From Ruegeria denitrificans (lineage in GTDB: Bacteria > Pseudomonadota > Alphaproteobacteria > Rhodobacterales > Rhodobacteraceae): a stretch of 64,000 nucleotides of DNA. Location: contig NZ_CYUD01000001.1 in the NCBI RefSeq assembly GCF_001458295.1, forward strand, positions 434,001-498,000, given 5' to 3'. How positions within the stretch are numbered: the first letter of the stretch is position 1; each line of letters opens with the position of its first letter. The notes beneath the pieces were generated by a model that saw nothing but the letters and a program-made list of their open reading frames with translations, made no database searches and was not told the origin of the DNA. The position numbers were made by a program, and so were the translations under genes. This document shows, in pieces, positions 36,841 through 46,352 of the stretch.

Positions 36841-37758
36841 ATGTCGAGCAGGACAAACCCCAAAGTGGCGGTATTGATGGGTGGCCCCTCGGCGGAACGC
36901 GAGGTGTCTCTCAGCTCTGGGCGCGAATGCGCAGCCGCCCTGCGGGGAGAAGGCTTTGAAGTAGTTGAACTGGACGCAGGTCCCGATCTTTACGCGCGCC
37001 TTTTGGAAATCAAGCCGGGTGTGGTTTTCAACGCCTTGCATGGCCGCTGGGGCGAGGATGGTTGCGTGCAGGGCTTGCTGGAATGGATGCGGATTCCGTA
37101 CACGCATTCCGGCGTGCTGGCCTCGGCGCTGGCGATGGATAAGCAGCGCAGCAAAGAGGTGTATCAGGCCGAAGGACTGCCCGTTGTGCCTAGCGTGATC
37201 GTGCCTAGGGTCGAGGTGATCGAGGCTCACGTGATGGAACCTCCCTACGTCGCCAAGCCCAATAACGAAGGATCAAGCGTTGGTATTTATATCGTGCATG
37301 AAGGGTCGAATGGACCGCCGCAATTGTCTGCGGAAATGCCAGAATTCGTGATGGTCGAGAAATACATCGCGGGGCGCGAATTGACGGTGACCGTGATGGG
37401 CGACCGCGCCCTGACCGTAACCGAGATCATGACCGATGGCGGCTGGTACGACTATGACGCCAAATACAAGCCGGGCGGATCGTGGCATGTGCTGCCCGCC
37501 GATATCCCGCAGGATATCTTTGACCGCTGCCTGGATTACGCTGTGCGCGCTCACAATGCATTGGGATGCAAAGGGGTCAGCCGCACCGATTATCGCTGGG
37601 ATGACAGCATGGGGGCCGATGGGCTGTTCCTGCTGGAAACCAACACGCAGCCCGGTATGACGCCGACGTCGCTGGTGCCGGAACAGGCCGAGCATTTCAG
37701 CATGAGCTTTGGCCAGCTTTGCGCATGGATGGTGGAGGACGCCTCATGCGACCGCTAA
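36841..37758 (+). CDS. ddl: D-alanine-D-alanine ligase
   Basis: Ddl makes the D-Ala-D-Ala dipeptide used by MurF. The 305-residue ATP-grasp protein starts MSSRTNPKVAVLMGGPSAER, has the VVFNALHGRWGEDG loop, KPNNEGSSVGIYI, VEKYIAGRELTVTVMGD and the C-terminal LETNTQPGMTPTSLVPEQA with the metal ligands. I used ATG 36841; six in-frame codons upstream are not conserved. It overlaps ftsQ by 13 bases. Confidence 0.96.
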   Translation: MSSRTNPKVAVLMGGPSAEREVSLSSGRECAAALRGEGFEVVELDAGPDLYARLLEIKPGVVFNALHGRWGEDGCVQGLLEWMRIPYTHSGVLASALAMDKQRSKEVYQAEGLPVVPSVIVPRVEVIEAHVMEPPYVAKPNNEGSSVGIYIVHEGSNGPPQLSAEMPEFVMVEKYIAGRELTVTVMGDRALTVTEIMTDGGWYDYDAKYKPGGSWHVLPADIPQDIFDRCLDYAVRAHNALGCKGVSRTDYRWDDSMGADGLFLLETNTQPGMTPTSLVPEQAEHFSMSFGQLCAWMVEDASCDR

Positions 37759-38747
37759 GAGCCACCCGCGCGCCGGTAATTCACCGCTCAAAACCTCTGG
37801 CGGGGCCGGATGCGGATTTTAGCTCGGGTGCACGGTCTGAGGCAGAGCCAAAGCTACGGCTGAGTGGTGTAAAGCTGTTCGGCCGTAAATCGCAACGCTT
37901 TGACCCGACGCCGTCGCGGCTGAATTACCGATTGCAGCGCTGGATGCTGACGCCAGGTGTGCGCCGAGGCTTGCGGGTTGGGTTGCCTATTTTCGCGATT
38001 TGCGCCGCGGCCGGGATTTACTTCGGTTCGGCGGAACGGCGCGAGGCGGTTGTGGCGTATGTGGCCGACGTCAAAACCTCGATCCAACAGCGCCCGGAAT
38101 TCATGGTCAATCTGATGGCCATTGACGGCGCGGGCACCAACCTGTCAGAGGATATCCGCGAAGTGGTGCCGTTGGATTTCCCGATCAGTTCCTGGGATCT
38201 GGATGTCGAACAAATCCGCGACACGATCACTGGGTTGGACCCGGTGAAATCCGCCTCGGTCCGGGTACGCCCCGGTGGCATCCTGCAAGTGGATGTTGAG
38301 GAACGTCAGCCGGTCATCGTCTGGCGCACGCGTCGCGGGATCGAACTGTTGGACGAAACCGGTGCGCATGTGGAACGCATCGCTTCGCGTAAGGAACACG
38401 CCAACCTGCCGTTGATCGCGGGTAAGGGCGCGGATGCGCATGTGGCAGAAGCACTGCAATTGGTGAATACCGCCCGCAGTCTGGGCGGTCGAGTGCGCGG
38501 CATTGTGCGGATTGGCGAACGTCGCTGGGATCTGGTTCTGGATCGCGGCCAGCGCATCATGTTGCCAACCGAACGTCCTGTGCGCGCGTTAGAGCGTGTG
38601 CTGGCAGTGAACGAGGTGCAGGACCTGTTGGAACGCGACGTGGCCGTGGTGGACATGCGGCTTGGGCAGCGCCCGACAATCAGAATGACTAAAGCTGCCA
38701 GCGAAGACTGGTGGAATACAAAAGTGACAGTGGGTAACGGGCAGTAA
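37746..38747 (+). CDS. ftsQ: Cell division protein FtsQ
   Basis: A 333-residue bitopic divisome protein linking FtsL/FtsB to the ring. A basic cytosolic tail of about 75 residues precedes one membrane helix (LRVGLPIFAICAAAGIYFG). The periplasmic part has a POTRA domain (VDLE-type strand in LDVEQIRDTITGLDPVKSAS and VRPGGILQVDVEERQP) and the FtsQ beta domain to the end. Start ATG 37746 lies inside the ddl end. It is followed by ftsA after five bases. Confidence 0.94.
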   Translation: MRPLRATRAPVIHRSKPLAGPDADFSSGARSEAEPKLRLSGVKLFGRKSQRFDPTPSRLNYRLQRWMLTPGVRRGLRVGLPIFAICAAAGIYFGSAERREAVVAYVADVKTSIQQRPEFMVNLMAIDGAGTNLSEDIREVVPLDFPISSWDLDVEQIRDTITGLDPVKSASVRVRPGGILQVDVEERQPVIVWRTRRGIELLDETGAHVERIASRKEHANLPLIAGKGADAHVAEALQLVNTARSLGGRVRGIVRIGERRWDLVLDRGQRIMLPTERPVRALERVLAVNEVQDLLERDVAVVDMRLGQRPTIRMTKAASEDWWNTKVTVGNGQ

Positions 38748-38752
38748 CGACT

Positions 38753-40090
38753 ATGATGACCGATCTTTATCAGTCCCAACGGGCCATGCGGCAGATGCGC
38801 AGACAGGCGATGCAACGTGGTGTTGTCGCCATTCTGGATGTCGGCAGTTCCAAGATTGCCTGCCTTGTACTGCGCTTCGACGGGGCAAACCGCCTGAGCG
38901 AGGATAACAGCATCGGGTCTCTGGCAGGGCAGACCGGGTTTCGGGTGATCGGCGCAGCGACCACTCGGTCGCGTGGCGTGCAGTTTGGCGAAGTCACTGC
39001 CATGCAGGAAACCGAACGCGCCATTCGGACCGCATTGCAGGCGGCGCAAAAGATGGCAGATATCCGGGTGGATCACGTGATCGCCTGTTTTTCGGGCGCA
39101 AACCCGCGTTCTTATGGTCTGGACGCGCAGGTTGATCTGGAAGGGCAGGTTGTGTCCGAGTCTGAGGTTGGCCGTGTGCTGAACGCCTGCGACGTGCCCG
39201 ATTACGGGGTGGGGCGTGAAGTGCTGCATGCCCAGCCGGTGAACTTTGCGTTAGATAACCGATCTGGCCTGATCGACCCTCGCGGGCAAATGGGGCAAAG
39301 CCTTGCGGTCGACATGCACATGCTGACCGTCGACGCTGTGGCCATCCAGAACATCGTGCGCTGCATCAAGCGCTGCGATCTGGAACTGGCGGGGATCGCG
39401 AACTCGGCCTACGTGTCGGGTGTTTCAGCGCTGGTCGAGGATGAGCAGGAACTGGGTGCGGCATGTATCGACATGGGCGGTGGTACGACCAGCGTGTCGA
39501 TCTTTATGAAAAAACACATGATCTATGCCGATTGCGTGCGCATGGGCGGCGACCATGTGACTGCCGATATCTCGATGGGGCTGGGTGTTCCGGCAGCTGT
39601 GGCCGAGCGGATCAAGACCTTCAACGGCGGTGTCCACGCGACCGGAGCCGATGACCGCGATTTGATCGACATCGGCGGTGATACCGGTGACTGGGAGCAT
39701 GACCGCCGCACCGTCAGTCGGGCCGAGTTGATCGGTATCATGCGCCCACGTGTCGAGGAGATTCTGGAAGAGGTGCGTGTGCGTCTGGATGCAGCAGGTT
39801 TTGAACATATGCCCAGCCAGCAGATCGTTTTGACTGGTGGCGGCAGTCAGATTATGGGGCTGGATGGCCTTGCGACCCGGATTCTGGGTCAGCGCGTGCG
39901 TTTGGGGCGCCCCCTGCGGGTTCACGGCCTGCCGCAATCGGCGACGGGGCCGGGGTTCTCGTCGGCGGTGGGGCTCAGCCTGTTTGCGGCGCATCCGCAG
40001 GACGAATGGTGGGATTTCGAGATCCCGGTCGACACCTATGCCGCGCGTCCCTTCAAACGCGCCATGCGCTGGTTCCGTGACAATTGGTAA
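38753..40090 (+). CDS. ftsA: Cell division protein FtsA
   Basis: FtsA is an actin-like ATPase that tethers FtsZ to the membrane. The 445-residue protein has the phosphate-1 loop AILDVGSSKIACLV, the 1C SHS2-type domain (ADIRVDHVIACFSG), phosphate-2 CIDMGGGTTSVSIF, and the adenosine loop VLTGGGSQIMGLDGLA. The C-terminus (RPFKRAMRWFRDNW) is an amphipathic basic helix, the likely membrane-targeting sequence. It overlaps the small secreted protein gene by 14 bases. Confidence 0.96.
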   Translation: MMTDLYQSQRAMRQMRRQAMQRGVVAILDVGSSKIACLVLRFDGANRLSEDNSIGSLAGQTGFRVIGAATTRSRGVQFGEVTAMQETERAIRTALQAAQKMADIRVDHVIACFSGANPRSYGLDAQVDLEGQVVSESEVGRVLNACDVPDYGVGREVLHAQPVNFALDNRSGLIDPRGQMGQSLAVDMHMLTVDAVAIQNIVRCIKRCDLELAGIANSAYVSGVSALVEDEQELGAACIDMGGGTTSVSIFMKKHMIYADCVRMGGDHVTADISMGLGVPAAVAERIKTFNGGVHATGADDRDLIDIGGDTGDWEHDRRTVSRAELIGIMRPRVEEILEEVRVRLDAAGFEHMPSQQIVLTGGGSQIMGLDGLATRILGQRVRLGRPLRVHGLPQSATGPGFSSAVGLSLFAAHPQDEWWDFEIPVDTYAARPFKRAMRWFRDNW

Positions 40091-40493
40091 GGCAGTTGGA
40101 GTTGCGACGCTGATCGCCGCGATTCCTTTTGCCGCACACGCCCAAACCCGCATCACGCCCGAGGCTTTTCTGGCCGCTGTTCAGGGCAAGACCGTCACGT
40201 TTCATGACTATCCCAGTGGTATTCTGGTGGGGACCGAGGAATTCCTCAGCCGCAAATTGTCTGTCTGGCGAATGGAGGGGCGGGGCTGTGTCTATGGGCA
40301 GATCACCACACCCAACGGGCAGATCTGCTTTCTATACGACGATGATCCGGATGACGTGCCGGTGTGTTGGTGGACCTTTGAGCACGAAGGTCGCCTGATG
40401 GTGCGGCTGGCCAACTTCGAAAGACGTGAAATTCAAGAAGTCAGCAGCATAACCGAGGACGGTCTAAATTGCCCAAGTACCCCAATTAACTAA
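40077..40493 (+). CDS. Small secreted protein between ftsA and ftsZ
   Basis: A 138-residue protein starting at GTG 40077 inside the end of ftsA. It has a signal peptide (hydrophobic residues 5-18, AHA cleavage site before QTRITPE). The mature part has four Cys (RGCVYGQ, GQICFLYDDD, DVPVCWW, GLNCPS), possibly two disulfides, and a strand-rich look (WTFEHEGRLMVRLANF). I do not recognise a family. Its overlap with ftsA and its place before ftsZ suggest co-expression with division genes; a role there is inference only. Confidence 0.65.
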   Translation: MTIGKAVGVATLIAAIPFAAHAQTRITPEAFLAAVQGKTVTFHDYPSGILVGTEEFLSRKLSVWRMEGRGCVYGQITTPNGQICFLYDDDPDDVPVCWWTFEHEGRLMVRLANFERREIQEVSSITEDGLNCPSTPIN

Positions 40494-40840
40494 AGAAATA
40501 GGTTGCAGCCAGCGGCTATATCCCGCAAGATATCCACAAGGCCCGTTAGAGGCCCCGCGGCAGGACCTGAGCAGTTTTCCGCATCTGAAATCAGTGATTC
40601 TCTCAAGTGACGTGCATGTTGGCCACGGCGCAAGTGTCGCTTGCTTTGTGGTGGATTGAGTTCATTCCGCAACATCTGGCAATGAATGCGAAATACCGCA
40701 GTCAGCTGCCTTAATTCCTCCATATTTTGTGGGATTCGGCGATTTTTGGCGTGACGTTTGCCGTTTCGATCGGTAGGATTGTTGGCGGATAGGTAAGAAA
40801 AACACCGCTTTGGCGGGTCAATAAAACAGGCGGACAGAGC
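40494..40840 (+). promoter_or_regulatory. Leader region of ftsZ
   Basis: Three hundred and forty-seven bases without a gene. It holds two GANTC sites (40596-40600 and 40733-40737), which in alphaproteobacteria are methylated by CcrM and can link transcription to the cell cycle. A TTAA (40711) could be half of a CtrA site, but no full site is seen. No convincing terminator follows the secreted protein gene. A promoter for ftsZ probably lies here. Confidence 0.45.
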
Positions 40841-42463
40841 ATGACATTGAATCTTTCGATGCCCGGGCACGACGAACTGAAGCCTCGGATTACAGTATTT
40901 GGCGTTGGTGGTGCGGGCGGTAACGCTGTCAACAACATGATTGAGAAACAGCTGGACGGCGTTGATTTTGTCGTCGCTAACACAGACGCGCAGGCGCTGC
41001 AGCAAAGCCAGTCCTCGGCGCGGGTGCAACTGGGCGTGAAAGTGACCGAAGGTCTGGGGGCAGGAGCCCGTCCGACCGTAGGTGCTGCGGCAGCCGAAGA
41101 AAGCATTGAGCAGATTGTTGATCACCTGGCCGGTGCACATATGTGTTTCATCACGGCTGGAATGGGTGGCGGTACCGGTACGGGTGCCGCACCGATCATC
41201 GCGCAGGCCGCACGGGAATTGGGCGTCCTGACAGTTGGCGTTGTCACCAAACCCTTCCAGTTCGAAGGCGCCAAGCGGATGCGTCAGGCCGAAGACGGCG
41301 TTGAGGCGCTGCAACGGGTTGTCGACACGCTGATCATCATTCCGAACCAGAACCTGTTCCGACTGGCCAACGAAAAGACCACGTTTACCGAGGCGTTCTC
41401 AATGGCTGATGACGTTCTGTATCAGGGCGTTAAGGGTGTGACAGACCTGATGGTCCGTCCGGGCTTGATCAACCTCGACTTTGCTGATGTTCGCGCCGTG
41501 ATGGACGAGATGGGCAAGGCGATGATGGGCACGGGCGAAGCCACTGGCGAAGACCGCGCGGTTCAGGCCGCCGAGAAGGCAATTGCCAACCCGCTGCTGG
41601 ACGAAATCAGCCTCAAGGGTGCCAAGGGCGTGCTGATCAACATCACCGGCTCGCACGACCTGACCCTATTCGAACTGGACGAAGCCGCCAACCGCATTCG
41701 TGAGGAAGTGGATCCTGAGGCCAATATCATCGTCGGTTCGACCCTGGATACCGCGATGGAAGGCGGTATGCGTGTGTCGGTTGTGGCCACTGGTATCGAC
41801 GCCAGCGAAAAACCTGTCGACGTTCCCGTTGCGCGCCGCTCGATGTCCGAGCCGCTGACCCGCACCGTTTCTGCGGAAGATGCGCAGCAAGAAGAGGTCC
41901 CAGCCGATATGACCGAAGTAGCAGAAGCTGCTCCGCAGTCGGAAGTGAACCGGGAGCCGTCTCTGTTCGAAACGACAGAAGAGCCTGCGCAACCGCAGTT
42001 TCAGCCTCGGGTTGAGCGGGACGATGACGGCTTGCCACCGCCGGCTTACCAACCACGTGTGGCTGAGTTCGAGCCGACGCCAGAACCGGTCGAGCCCGCC
42101 CCGGAAAGCTTTGTTGCACCGCAACCGCAGCCCGCAGCTGGCACACCGTCACCAGAAGCGATGCAACGTCTGCAGGCCGCGGTTCAGAATATCCCAGCGT
42201 CCGAACGCGCCCAAGCTGCAGCGCGTCAACAGCCACCGCAACCGGCCCCTGCACCGCAGGCGGATGAGCAGGATCGCCCCCGGTTTGGCTTTAACCGCCT
42301 GATCGACCGGATGACCGGTCACGCCGCTGACACACCGGCCCAGCCAGTGCGCCAGCAACCTCCGATGCGCCAAGCTGACGCTACGGCACCTGCACATGAT
42401 GAGGCAGACCCCGAACAGGACCGCATTGAAATTCCGGCCTTCCTGCGTCGCCAGGCGAACTGA
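40841..42463 (+). CDS. ftsZ: Cell division GTPase FtsZ
   Basis: The tubulin-like ring protein. The 540-residue chain has the GTPase core (residues 1-320) with the G-box GGGTGTG at 109-115 and the T7 synergy loop [15 protein letters not shown]. It is followed by a long Pro/Glu/Gln-rich disordered linker (about 320-525), and the conserved C-terminal peptide EIPAFLRRQ that binds FtsA and other partners. Such long linkers are known in alphaproteobacteria. A strong terminator follows. Confidence 0.98.
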   Translation: MTLNLSMPGHDELKPRITVFGVGGAGGNAVNNMIEKQLDGVDFVVANTDAQALQQSQSSARVQLGVKVTEGLGAGARPTVGAAAAEESIEQIVDHLAGAHMCFITAGMGGGTGTGAAPIIAQAARELGVLTVGVVTKPFQFEGAKRMRQAEDGVEALQRVVDTLIIIPNQNLFRLANEKTTFTEAFSMADDVLYQGVKGVTDLMVRPGLINLDFADVRAVMDEMGKAMMGTGEATGEDRAVQAAEKAIANPLLDEISLKGAKGVLINITGSHDLTLFELDEAANRIREEVDPEANIIVGSTLDTAMEGGMRVSVVATGIDASEKPVDVPVARRSMSEPLTRTVSAEDAQQEEVPADMTEVAEAAPQSEVNREPSLFETTEEPAQPQFQPRVERDDDGLPPPAYQPRVAEFEPTPEPVEPAPESFVAPQPQPAAGTPSPEAMQRLQAAVQNIPASERAQAAARQQPPQPAPAPQADEQDRPRFGFNRLIDRMTGHAADTPAQPVRQQPPMRQADATAPAHDEADPEQDRIEIPAFLRRQAN

Positions 42464-42487
42464 TTACGGTAACAAATTAACGAATTG

Positions 42488-42516
42488 GGACCGCCATTTG
42501 GCGGTCCTTTTCTTTT
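42488..42516 (+). terminator. Intrinsic terminator after ftsZ
   Basis: GGACCGCC pairs with GGCGGTCC over a four-base loop and is followed by TTTTCTTTTT. It lies 24 bases after the ftsZ stop and separates the division cluster from lpxC. Confidence 0.93.
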
Positions 42517-42676
42517 TAAATACACGGCTTTAAGGGCATGTAAGCAGGGTTTTGCCGATCTGTTACATTCATGTTTCAATCGGTTATAAAGAGTGAGTTG
42601 AGCCTTGACGCTTGCTTCCTTAGGTGAGTGTCCAACACGGACCGTAAAGGCCGGAAACCACTCACCGAGGTTCACC

Positions 42677-43597
42677 TTGCAACATACGCTCAAATCTCCG
42701 ATCACGTTTACAGGCGTCGGGCTGCACAGCGGTAAGCCTGCGACGATGGTGTTGAAACCGGCGGCCGCCGGTCATGGCATCTGGTTCAAACGTACGGATA
42801 TCGAGCTTGGCAACGCGCTGATCCCAGCGATCTATGATGTGGTCGAGCGGACACCGCTCTGCACCCGTCTGGTGAATGATGCAGATGTTTCGGTATCGAC
42901 CGTTGAGCATATCATGGCTGCGCTGGCAGGATGTGGTGTACACAATGCCCTGATCGAGATTGATGGCCCCGAAGTTCCGATCATGGACGGTTCCTCGATT
43001 GATTTTGTGCGCGGTATCATGGCCAAGGGTGTACGTCGTCAGGCCAGCCCTGTTCTTGCGTTCGAAGTTCTCAAGCCCGTCACTGCCACGCGCGAAGGTG
43101 CCAGCGCGTCAATCGCGCCCGCGGATGGTCTTATCATCGATTTCCACATTGATTTCGAAGACAGCGCTATTGGAAGCCAGGCTAAAACGCTGGACATGCG
43201 CAACGGCTCGTTCGCGCGCGAACTTAGCGATTGCCGCACGTTCTGCCGCCGCACTGATGTCGAAGCGATGCGCGAAAACGGTCTGGCCCTAGGTGGAACG
43301 CTGGAGAATGCAGTAGTCGTTCAGGGTGACGAAGTGCTGACCCCGGGCGGTTTCCGCCACGCAGATGAAGCGGTACGTCATAAGATGCTGGACGCTTTGG
43401 GCGATCTGTATTTGGCTGGCGGCCCGATTTTTGGTCACTTTACCGGTGACAAATCCGGCCATGCGATGACGAATACCTTGCTGCGTAAGTTGTTTGAAAC
43501 ACCCGGCGCTGTACGTCCGGTGCTGTGTACCCCGGAACAGGCTGCGCGTCTGCCGGGCCAGGGTCTTGTTTGGAACGAAATTCCGGAAGTTGCCTGA
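42677..43597 (+). CDS. lpxC: UDP-3-O-acyl-N-acetylglucosamine deacetylase
   Basis: LpxC catalyses the committed step of lipid A synthesis. The 306-residue zinc enzyme starts MQHTLKSPITFTGVGLHSGK and has the zinc ligands His78 (STVEHIMAALAG), His235 and Asp239 (RHKMLDALGDL), and the catalytic His262 in GDKSGHAM. The predicted start is TTG 42677 with a CGAGG Shine-Dalgarno six bases upstream; the open frame before it matches nothing. It has its own promoter region after the ftsZ terminator. Confidence 0.95.
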   Translation: MQHTLKSPITFTGVGLHSGKPATMVLKPAAAGHGIWFKRTDIELGNALIPAIYDVVERTPLCTRLVNDADVSVSTVEHIMAALAGCGVHNALIEIDGPEVPIMDGSSIDFVRGIMAKGVRRQASPVLAFEVLKPVTATREGASASIAPADGLIIDFHIDFEDSAIGSQAKTLDMRNGSFARELSDCRTFCRRTDVEAMRENGLALGGTLENAVVVQGDEVLTPGGFRHADEAVRHKMLDALGDLYLAGGPIFGHFTGDKSGHAMTNTLLRKLFETPGAVRPVLCTPEQAARLPGQGLVWNEIPEVA

Positions 43598-43724
43598 TTG
43601 GATCAAGTCCGCCGACAATTCCGTCAGCAGGTGTACTAAGACGTTTTGCCCCGGAATTATATATGCTAGACCAAGGGCCAATCCGGGGCTTGCCCCGATA
43701 AGCAATACGACAAGGATAGGCGGA

Positions 43725-44567
43725 ATGGTTGGCACCAAAGCGGCAGTCAGATTCGCAGGCGCGATACTTCTGACAGCAGTTTTGACGGCGTGCAGCGGCA
43801 AAGGAGCAGACCGCAATCAGAATCTGGAAGGCTTTACGCCTGAACAGATTTACACGCGCGGCGAATTTGAGCTGTCACAGAATCGCTCGGATGATGCGGC
43901 GTGGTACTTTTCAGAAGTCGAGCGTCTGTATCCCTATTCCGACTGGGCGAAACGGGCACTGATCATGCAGGCGTTCTCGTTCCATACGGATAAAAACTAC
44001 GAAGAAAGCCGGGCCGCAGCGCAGCGCTATATCGACTTTTACCCGGCGGATGAAGATGCGGCCTATGCCCAGTATCTTCTGGCGCTCAGCTACTATGACC
44101 AGATTGACGAAGTTGGTCGCGATCAGGGACTGACCTTCCAGGCGCTGCAATCCTTGCGTACGGTGATCGAGGTTTATCCTGACAGCGAATACGCCACGTC
44201 GGCGGTATTGAAGTTTGATCTTGCATTCGACCACCTGGCTGGCAAGGAAATGGAGATCGGACGCTATTACCTGCGTCAGGATCACTATACCGCGGCCATC
44301 AACCGATTCCGTGTTGTGGTCGAGGATTTCCAGACCACGACTCATACCGCCGAAGCGCTTTATCGTCTGATTGAGGCCTACCTGTCCCTTGGTCTGGTGG
44401 ATGAGGCGCAGTCAGCCGGTGCCATTCTGGGGTACAACTATCAATCGTCGGAATGGTATGACGCAGGCTATTCCCTGCTGACTTCGCGCGGGTTGGACCT
44501 GAAGAGCCGCGGCAATAACTGGTTGAGCCAGATTTACCGTCAGACGATCAAAGGTGAGTGGTTGTAA
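43725..44567 (+). CDS. bamD: Outer membrane protein assembly factor BamD
   Basis: A 280-residue lipoprotein of the BAM complex, which inserts outer-membrane proteins. The signal ends in lipobox LTAC with Cys23. Tetratricopeptide repeats follow: QIYTRGEFELSQNRSDDAAW, YFSEVERLYPYSDWA, AQRYIDFYPADEDA and VVEDFQTTTHTAEALYRL. The ATG 43725 has an AGGATAGG Shine-Dalgarno; the open frame extends further upstream into lpxC. It follows lpxC by 127 bases and precedes recN by 35. Confidence 0.94.
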   Translation: MVGTKAAVRFAGAILLTAVLTACSGKGADRNQNLEGFTPEQIYTRGEFELSQNRSDDAAWYFSEVERLYPYSDWAKRALIMQAFSFHTDKNYEESRAAAQRYIDFYPADEDAAYAQYLLALSYYDQIDEVGRDQGLTFQALQSLRTVIEVYPDSEYATSAVLKFDLAFDHLAGKEMEIGRYYLRQDHYTAAINRFRVVVEDFQTTTHTAEALYRLIEAYLSLGLVDEAQSAGAILGYNYQSSEWYDAGYSLLTSRGLDLKSRGNNWLSQIYRQTIKGEWL

Positions 44568-44602
44568 TCGCCATGGCTACAGGCGTGGGACGCTAAGACC
44601 CG

Positions 44603-46252
44603 ATGCTGCGCGCCCTTGATATCCGCGACATGCTGATCATTGACCGGCTGGAACTGACGTTTCAGCCGGGCCTGAACGCGTTGACTGGAGAGACCGGTGC
44701 GGGAAAGTCCATCTTATTGGATTCACTGGGCTTTGTTTTGGGTTGGCGTGGGCGGGCCGAACTGGTCCGGCAGGGTGCCGCGCAAGGTGAGGTCGTGGCC
44801 GAGTTCGAACTGCCTGAAGGACACCCCGCACATGCGGTTCTGGCCGAGGCCGGCCTACCTGGTGGCGAGGAACTGATCCTACGGCGCGTCAACACGGCCG
44901 AGGGGCGCAAGACAGCCTGGGTCAACGACCGACGTTGCTCGGGCGAGGTTTTGCGCGCGCTGTCAGAGACTTTGATTGAACTACACGGCCAACATGATGA
45001 CCGCGGATTGCTGAACCCGCGCGGGCACCGGGCGATGTTGGATGATTATGCGGGGGCAGCGGGTCATCTATCAGCGGTGCGCACCGCTTGGACGGATATG
45101 TCCCGTGCGCGGAAGGCTTTGACCGAAACCGAGGCGGCACTTGCCGCCATGCGCGCCGAAGAGGAATTCCTGCGCCACGCTGTTGCCGAATTAGACAAGC
45201 TGGACCCGCAGGCGGGTGAGGATGCCGAACTGGACGCTCGTCGACGCATGATGCAGGGGGCCGAACGTATTCGCGACGATGTCGCCCGCGCGTTTGATCT
45301 GCTGGGCAGCGATGGGGCCGAGGGTGCGATGTCAGATGCCGTGCGTTGGTTGGAAGGCGTCTGCGACAACGCGGGGGGGCAGCTTGAGGGCCCGATTGCC
45401 ACATTGGGGCGTGCCTTGATCGAATTAGGTGAGGCACAGGACGGGGTGAATGCCTGCCTTCAGGCTTTGGATTTCAACCCGGCAGAGCTTGAGGCTGCCG
45501 AGGAACGCCTGTTTGCGATCCGCGCACTGGCCCGCAAGCATGATGTGGCGCCGGACGATTTGGGCATCTTTGCCGATACACTGCGCGACCGCTTGAACCG
45601 TTTGGAAGCAGGCGACGCCGATCTGGCGGACCAGCGTGCTGCGGTTGAGGCCGCGCGGGCGGCCTATGATAAAGCCGCGGCCGCACTCAGCGCTGCGCGC
45701 CAGCAGGCCGCCGGGCAATTGGATGCCGCTGTGATGGCCGAACTCGCGCCGCTAAAAATGGAGCGTGCAGTGTTTCAGACCGAAATCACCGCCGCTGATC
45801 CCGGCCCTGAGGGGGCCGATGCCGTGGCTTTCACCGTCGCCACCAACCCGGGTGCACCCTCTGGTCCGCTGAACAAGATCGCTTCGGGCGGGGAACTCAG
45901 CCGGTTCTTGCTTGCGCTCAAGGTGTGTCTGACCGGCGACGACAGCGCCCGGACCATGATCTTTGATGAAATCGACCGAGGCGTTGGCGGGGCCACGGCT
46001 GATGCGGTTGGACGCCGTCTGGCGTCTCTGGCGCAGGGTGGGCAGGTTCTGGTGGTGACGCATTCGCCCCAGGTAGCCGCCCGCGCGGCGCATCACTGGC
46101 GGGTGCAAAAACAGGTGACCGATGGGCAGACCTTGTCGACGGTCATTCCCCTGGCCGATCCTGACCGCGTGGACGAGATTGCCCGGATGGTCGCCGGAGA
46201 CATCATCACGGATGAGGCGCGAGCCGCCGCTCGCGCCCTTTTGGACGCCTGA
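44603..46252 (+). CDS. recN: DNA repair protein RecN
   Basis: An SMC-like ATPase in recombinational repair of double-strand breaks. The 549-residue protein has the Walker A region LTGETGAGKSILLDSLGFVL at its N-terminus, the QHDDRGLLNPRGH stretch, a coiled-coil middle rich in Ala/Glu/Arg, the ABC signature IASGGELSRFLLALK and Walker B TMIFDEIDRGVGG. The C-terminal LVVTHSPQVAARA histidine switch follows. It is adjacent to bamD, as in other alphaproteobacteria. Confidence 0.96.
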   Translation: MLRALDIRDMLIIDRLELTFQPGLNALTGETGAGKSILLDSLGFVLGWRGRAELVRQGAAQGEVVAEFELPEGHPAHAVLAEAGLPGGEELILRRVNTAEGRKTAWVNDRRCSGEVLRALSETLIELHGQHDDRGLLNPRGHRAMLDDYAGAAGHLSAVRTAWTDMSRARKALTETEAALAAMRAEEEFLRHAVAELDKLDPQAGEDAELDARRRMMQGAERIRDDVARAFDLLGSDGAEGAMSDAVRWLEGVCDNAGGQLEGPIATLGRALIELGEAQDGVNACLQALDFNPAELEAAEERLFAIRALARKHDVAPDDLGIFADTLRDRLNRLEAGDADLADQRAAVEAARAAYDKAAAALSAARQQAAGQLDAAVMAELAPLKMERAVFQTEITAADPGPEGADAVAFTVATNPGAPSGPLNKIASGGELSRFLLALKVCLTGDDSARTMIFDEIDRGVGGATADAVGRRLASLAQGGQVLVVTHSPQVAARAAHHWRVQKQVTDGQTLSTVIPLADPDRVDEIARMVAGDIITDEARAAARALLDA

Positions 46253-46352
46253 GGTAAATCTGCCGCTTTCTGCTTTTCACACCGTCGCGATCTCACTATT
46301 ATCAAGCGGCTCGGTGGCTTACTAAGGAACAAACCTTGATCCCCGAGAGCCA

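Noticed and set aside
40490-41314. A 274-codon minus-strand open frame over the start of ftsZ
   Set aside because: It is antisense to the conserved GTPase core of FtsZ and has no recognisable features.
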